From contig JAISJS010000069.1 in NCBI GenBank assembly GCA_031261385.1, positions 1 through 8,555 on the forward strand: a DNA stretch of 8,555 nucleotides, written 5' to 3'. This DNA is from Treponema sp. GTDB taxonomy: Bacteria > Spirochaetota > Spirochaetia > Treponematales > Breznakiellaceae. A program made the translations under genes and the position numbers. Position 1 is the stretch's first letter, and each line of letters starts with the position of its first letter. Under the pieces are notes generated by a model. That model worked only from the letters and a program-made list of their open reading frames with translations. It did no database searches and had not been told where the DNA came from. Positions 5,737 through 8,555 of this stretch are shown here, piece after piece.

Positions 5737-7788
5737 ATGGCAAATTTTCTGTATACGCTTATCATTTCCCCCCTCGTGCAGATCATCGAAATCGCGTATA
5801 TATTGATTTACAAGGTCTTTAACAGCCCGAGCATAGCGATTGTCGGCGTGAGTGCTGCCGTAACTTTTTTATGCCTGCCCTTGTATGTGGTTGCCGAAAA
5901 ATGGCAGCAGACGGAGCGCGACACCGCGGCAAAGTTTAGTCCAAAGATCGCCAAAATAAAGGCGGCGTTCAAAGGAGACGAACAGTACCTGATTTTATCA
6001 ACGCATTACCGGCAAAATCACTATCACCCGCTCTATGCACTGCGCAGTTCCTTCGGTATTCTGATTCAGATACCGTTTTTTATTGCCGCCTATTCGTATT
6101 TGTCACATTTGGAAGCGCTGAAGGGCGTTTCCTTTTTGTTTATACACGATTTAAGCGCGCCCGACAGCGTAATACGTATTGGTACTTTTACCGTCAATAT
6201 ATTACCTGTCGCCATGACCGTGATAAATGTTGCGGCTGCTGCGATTTATGCCCGGGGGTTTCCGGCAAAGGAAAAGATACAGTTATACGGTATGGCAGCG
6301 GTGTTTCTTGTGTTACTGTACAATTCGCCGGCGGGACTGGTATTGTACTGGACAATGAACAATGTACTGTCGCTGGTTAAGAACATCTTTTATAAACTTA
6401 AAAATCCGCTTCGAGTACTGTATATTTTACTTGCGGTCTTTATCGCGCTTGCCGTTGTGTATCTGCTTTGCTTCAATACCGGCTCGTTCAAAAAACGCCT
6501 TTTACTTACACTTGGCCTTTCGGCGCTGCTTTGTATTCCGCTTGCGATAAAATGCGTTTCATGGGCGCAAAAACACCTGCTCTTTGCCCTTACCGCACAC
6601 CCGCTGCGGCGGACGGTTTTATTCGTTACCGGCTGCGCCGCCCTCGCCCTGCTCACGGGGCTGCGCATACCCTCCGGGGTTATCGCATCTTCGCCGGAAG
6701 AATTCAGTTTCATTGATTCATATACTTCCCCCCTCCCTTTTTTGTTTCATTCAGTGCTGCAAAGTGCGGGGCTTTTTTTCTTTTGGCCATTGTGTGTGTA
6801 CGCGCTGTTCGGCGCCCATGTAAAAAATCTGCTCGCCGCCTTGTTTTCCGCCGCCGCGCTCCTCGCGCTGGTCAATGCTTTCGCGTTTCAGGGGGCTTAC
6901 GGCACAATTACCAATACCTTCACCTTTAATTCCCCAAATGTGCTTGCCGTCTCCAAAGGCGCCGGGGTGCTGAACGCCGCCCTGCTCGCCATCCTTTTTC
7001 CGGCGATCTTTTTGTTGCTGCGCAGGGTCCCTCTTCCCGCCGTAAACGCCGTGGGCGGAATTATCGCCGTCTCACTCGTCGTATTTTCGGCGTATAATAT
7101 TCTTGTCATTCATTCCGGCTATAAAAAAGCCCTGGCGCTCACCGGGAACAGTGTTCATACACTGGCCCCTGTGTTTTCGCTGTCACGCGACAAGGCGAAC
7201 GTAGTGGTTGTAATGGCGGACCGCGCAATCGGCAGTTATGTTCCGCCGGTTTTTGCCGAACATCCGTTGCTGCGCGAACAATTTGACGGCTTTACATTCT
7301 ATCCAAACACGGTGTCTTTTGCCGGCCACACATACGACAACACCCGTATCATCATCGTTTCCGACCACGGCACCGGTATTCCCCGGGACGCTGTTCCCGA
7401 TGCCGAAACATTGCTCGCAATCCCCTCAGGCGGACGGGAACAATACCAGCCGGTATTGCTGGTAAAAGATTTTGCCGCCCACGGTGAACTCCAAACCGAT
7501 ATGAGTTTCATGACCAACGCCGATGTGTCGGTGCTGGCGCTAAACGGCATAATTGATAATCCGGTGAATCCGTTTACCGGTAAGGCCGTCACAAATGAAT
7601 TAAAAAAAGATGGAGTGTTTATCACCACAAACAGTATTTCGATGCCACTCCGGCATTCCAAAAATGTGTTTGCCATACAGGATAACCAATGGCTCCGGGT
7701 GCATGACAATATTTTGATGAGACGAATTGGGGAAAAAGCGAATAATGACAAATTTTTTCTACACACTGATTATTTATCCTATTGTTGA
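5737..7788 (+). CDS. YidC/Oxa1-like membrane protein fused to a sulfatase/LTA-synthase-like domain, internally deleted
   Basis: A 683-residue polytopic protein. Residues 1 to about 220 are a YidC/Oxa1-type domain. Its helix near 33-52 is followed by a charged helical hairpin (about 53-98, with PKIAKIKAAFKGDEQ matching YidC 'PKIQ..R...GDDKQ'), LIQIPFFIAAY at 109-119, and NSPAGLVLYWTMNN at 196-209, the family's last-helix signature. There is no YidC periplasmic domain. Further hydrophobic segments lie at about 226-245, 254-272, 292-309, 335-358, 362-384, 408-428 and 436-458. From about 487 it resembles alkaline-phosphatase-superfamily sulfatases: NVVVVMADRAIGSY, then GFTFYPNTVSFAGHT, then RIIIVSDHG (537-545) with metal-binding D543 and H544. 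The core between T532 and D543 is missing, so this copy is probably catalytically dead. The tail from about 670 is out-of-frame sequence of the next gene. An AAAGG precedes the start. Confidence 0.75.
   Translation: MANFLYTLIISPLVQIIEIAYILIYKVFNSPSIAIVGVSAAVTFLCLPLYVVAEKWQQTERDTAAKFSPKIAKIKAAFKGDEQYLILSTHYRQNHYHPLYALRSSFGILIQIPFFIAAYSYLSHLEALKGVSFLFIHDLSAPDSVIRIGTFTVNILPVAMTVINVAAAAIYARGFPAKEKIQLYGMAAVFLVLLYNSPAGLVLYWTMNNVLSLVKNIFYKLKNPLRVLYILLAVFIALAVVYLLCFNTGSFKKRLLLTLGLSALLCIPLAIKCVSWAQKHLLFALTAHPLRRTVLFVTGCAALALLTGLRIPSGVIASSPEEFSFIDSYTSPLPFLFHSVLQSAGLFFFWPLCVYALFGAHVKNLLAALFSAAALLALVNAFAFQGAYGTITNTFTFNSPNVLAVSKGAGVLNAALLAILFPAIFLLLRRVPLPAVNAVGGIIAVSLVVFSAYNILVIHSGYKKALALTGNSVHTLAPVFSLSRDKANVVVVMADRAIGSYVPPVFAEHPLLREQFDGFTFYPNTVSFAGHTYDNTRIIIVSDHGTGIPRDAVPDAETLLAIPSGGREQYQPVLLVKDFAAHGELQTDMSFMTNADVSVLALNGIIDNPVNPFTGKAVTNELKKDGVFITTNSISMPLRHSKNVFAIQDNQWLRVHDNILMRRIGEKANNDKFFLHTDYLSYC
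6073..6099 (+). repeat. 27-nt direct repeat, copy 1 (within YidC-like gene 1)
   Basis: This stretch is identical at every base to 8081-8107 and encodes the PFFIAAYSY part of the most conserved YidC-like segment. It reflects the paralogy of the two genes rather than a mobile element, but such a block could serve for recombination between the copies, 2008 bp apart. Confidence 0.9.
7321..7344 (+). other. Apparent in-frame deletion junction in the sulfatase-like domain
   Basis: The reading frame passes from the nucleophile-region sequence (NTVSFAGHT, ending about residue 532) directly into YDNTRIIIVSDHG, which in this superfamily lies far downstream. In S. aureus LtaS the nucleophile T300 and the D475/H476 metal ligands are 175 residues apart; here the equivalent spacing is about 11. 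The frame is kept, so the change is a clean internal loss rather than a frameshift. The exact breakpoint cannot be placed without an intact homologue. Confidence 0.65.
7729..7733 (+). promoter_or_regulatory. Possible ribosome-binding site for the second YidC-like gene
   Basis: GGGGA lies 11 nt before the ATG at 7745. It is a moderate match. The start is decided mainly by homology with the paralogue's N terminus. A TAA at 7743-7745 in another frame overlaps this ATG (TAATG), the form expected if the upstream gene once ended there. Confidence 0.4.
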
Positions 7789-8555
7789 AATCATCGAACT
7801 GGTATTCGTGTTTTCGCAAAAGGTGTTTAAAGCGCCGGGCATTTCAGTCCTTGCCATCGGCGGTGCCATCAGCATCCTGACCCTGCCGCTCTACGCGGTG
7901 GCGGAAAAATGGCAGCGGCTTGAACGGGATACGCAAAAACGCCTTGCGCCGGGTGTCGCAAAAATCAAGGCGGTCTTTAAGGGCGACGAGCAGTACATGA
8001 TTTTGTCTACCTATTACCGGCAGAATCACTATCATCCCGTATACACCCTCCGAAGCACCTTTGGCCTGTTAATTCAAATCCCGTTTTTTATTGCCGCCTA
8101 TTCGTATCTATCAAATCTGGAGGCCCTTAAAGGGGCGGCTTTTCTTTTTATCAAAGACTTGGGCGCGCCGGATGCGCTTATTCCCCTGGGAGGGGGAATA
8201 AATGCCCTTCCCATGGTGATGACCTTGATTAATATCATTGCGGGGGCGATTTATACCCGCGGCTTTCCGCTCAAGGATAAAATCCAGCTATACGGCATGG
8301 CGCTCATCTTTTTGGTGCTTCTCTACAATTCTCCCGCAGGGCTGGTAGTTTATTGGACGCTCAACAATATATTTTCGCTTTTGAAAAATCTGTATTACGC
8401 CATTCCCGCGAAACACAAAGCCAAAATTTTGCTTGCATCCCTGTCCGCGGGCTGCCTCTTTATGATTTATTATCTTCTTGCTGTCCACAAAGGGAACATC
8501 AAAGTACGCGCAAATTTATCGGTGGTATTCGGCATGATTGCCCTTGTTCCCGCGG
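7745..8555 (+). CDS. YidC/Oxa1-like membrane protein, tandem paralogue (3'-partial)
   Basis: An open frame of 270 codons runs off the right edge with no stop. Its first 220 residues are about two-thirds identical by hand count to the preceding gene, collinear with only a one-residue gap near 150. It shares MxNFxYTLII at the start, LPLYxVAEKWQ (47-57), KGDEQYMILST (79-89), YRQNHYHP (91-98), QIPFFIAAYSYLS (111-123), KIQLYGMA (179-186) and NSPAGLVVYWTLNN (195-208), so it is a YidC/Oxa1-type membrane domain. Two more hydrophobic stretches begin after residue 220 (about 226-245 and 255-270), as in the first copy, suggesting the same multi-domain architecture beyond the window, probably with an intact sulfatase-like domain; that is prediction. 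The start at 7745 lies inside the end of the preceding gene (44-nt overlap), chosen because the N terminus matches the paralogue exactly in register. GGGGA upstream may be the ribosome-binding site. No arginine is present at the canonical groove position. Confidence 0.88.
   Translation, partial: MTNFFYTLIIYPIVEIIELVFVFSQKVFKAPGISVLAIGGAISILTLPLYAVAEKWQRLERDTQKRLAPGVAKIKAVFKGDEQYMILSTYYRQNHYHPVYTLRSTFGLLIQIPFFIAAYSYLSNLEALKGAAFLFIKDLGAPDALIPLGGGINALPMVMTLINIIAGAIYTRGFPLKDKIQLYGMALIFLVLLYNSPAGLVVYWTLNNIFSLLKNLYYAIPAKHKAKILLASLSAGCLFMIYYLLAVHKGNIKVRANLSVVFGMIALVPA
8081..8107 (+). repeat. 27-nt direct repeat, copy 2 (within YidC-like gene 2)
   Basis: Exact match to 6073-6099 at the corresponding position of the second paralogue. 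It is the longest perfect nucleotide match I noticed between the two genes by eye; longer ones could exist beyond the window. Confidence 0.9.
8178..8201 (+). repeat. Perfect 9-bp inverted repeat inside the second YidC-like gene
   Basis: TTATTCCCC and GGGGAATAA flank a 6-nt loop. It lies within the coding sequence (around IPLGGGIN), has no following T-run and is not found at the matching place in the first paralogue, so it is probably a chance hairpin and not a terminator. Confidence 0.35.

Noticed and set aside
5737..6400. Housekeeping membrane insertase yidC
   Set aside because: The context is a glycan operon without rpmH, rnpA or jag; the groove arginine is absent, and the protein continues into extra membrane segments and a sulfatase-like domain.
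7440..7465. Short inverted repeats (AATACC/GGTATT and CCAGC/GCTGG) as an operator
   Set aside because: They are 5-6 bp stems inside a coding region, about what chance gives, with no promoter nearby.
7729..7740. Programmed ribosomal frameshift at the G4A5 run
   Set aside because: The run does not form a canonical X-XXY-YYZ heptamer in the gene's frame, and a small indel or sequencing error explains the odd tail more simply.
7299..7766. 155-codon open frame on the minus strand under the sulfatase-like region
   Set aside because: It is antisense to a frame with clear protein-family motifs, spans the deletion junction, and its translation shows no recognisable domain or ribosome-binding site.
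8178..8201. Perfect 9-bp stem as a transcription terminator
   Set aside because: It lies mid-gene, has no following run of T and is absent at the same place in the paralogue.

Overview
The window is a single plus-strand gene run of eight coding regions with essentially no intergenic space. Junctions are ATGA overlaps, 6-nt gaps, or overlaps of 22 and 44 nt. Both ends are cut: the first gene lacks its 5' end and the last runs off the right edge. I see no internal promoter, terminator, RNA gene, CRISPR array or insertion sequence, so it reads as the interior of one operon. The organism is a bacterium of intermediate GC that makes a heptose-containing surface glycan. Spirochaetes (Treponema-like) are my best guess, from the general look of the proteins and of the YidC-type fusions, but this is weakly supported.

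Left third (1-2766): three glycosyltransferase-type genes. They are a GT-A-like enzyme with a DDD motif (5'-partial), a second GT-A-like enzyme with a DCD motif, and a GT-B family 4 enzyme with a clear EX7E motif. This part looks more AT-rich than the rest.

Middle (2763-5730): a compact set for GDP-D-glycero-alpha-D-manno-heptose. It comprises a heptose-7-phosphate 1-kinase (HddA), sedoheptulose-7-phosphate isomerase (GmhA), and one polypeptide joining the guanylyltransferase (HddC) to the bisphosphate phosphatase (GmhB). Together these four activities convert sedoheptulose 7-phosphate to the GDP-activated heptose, which one of the upstream transferases could use.

Right third (5737-8555): two tandem paralogues, about two-thirds identical over their first 220 residues, with a YidC/Oxa1-like membrane domain at the N terminus. 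The first continues into more membrane segments and then a C-terminal alkaline-phosphatase/sulfatase-superfamily (LTA-synthase-like) domain. That domain appears to have lost its middle in frame: the putative nucleophile region and the metal-binding SDHG motif are only about 11 residues apart. Its last 14 residues are an out-of-frame reading of the next gene's start. The second copy is intact as far as it is visible. Both lack an arginine at the position where canonical YidC proteins carry the groove arginine. A YidC-like domain fused to a phospho-transferase-type domain, encoded with a heptose-glycan cluster, is the most unusual element here. A role in extracytoplasmic glycan or lipid modification is inference.
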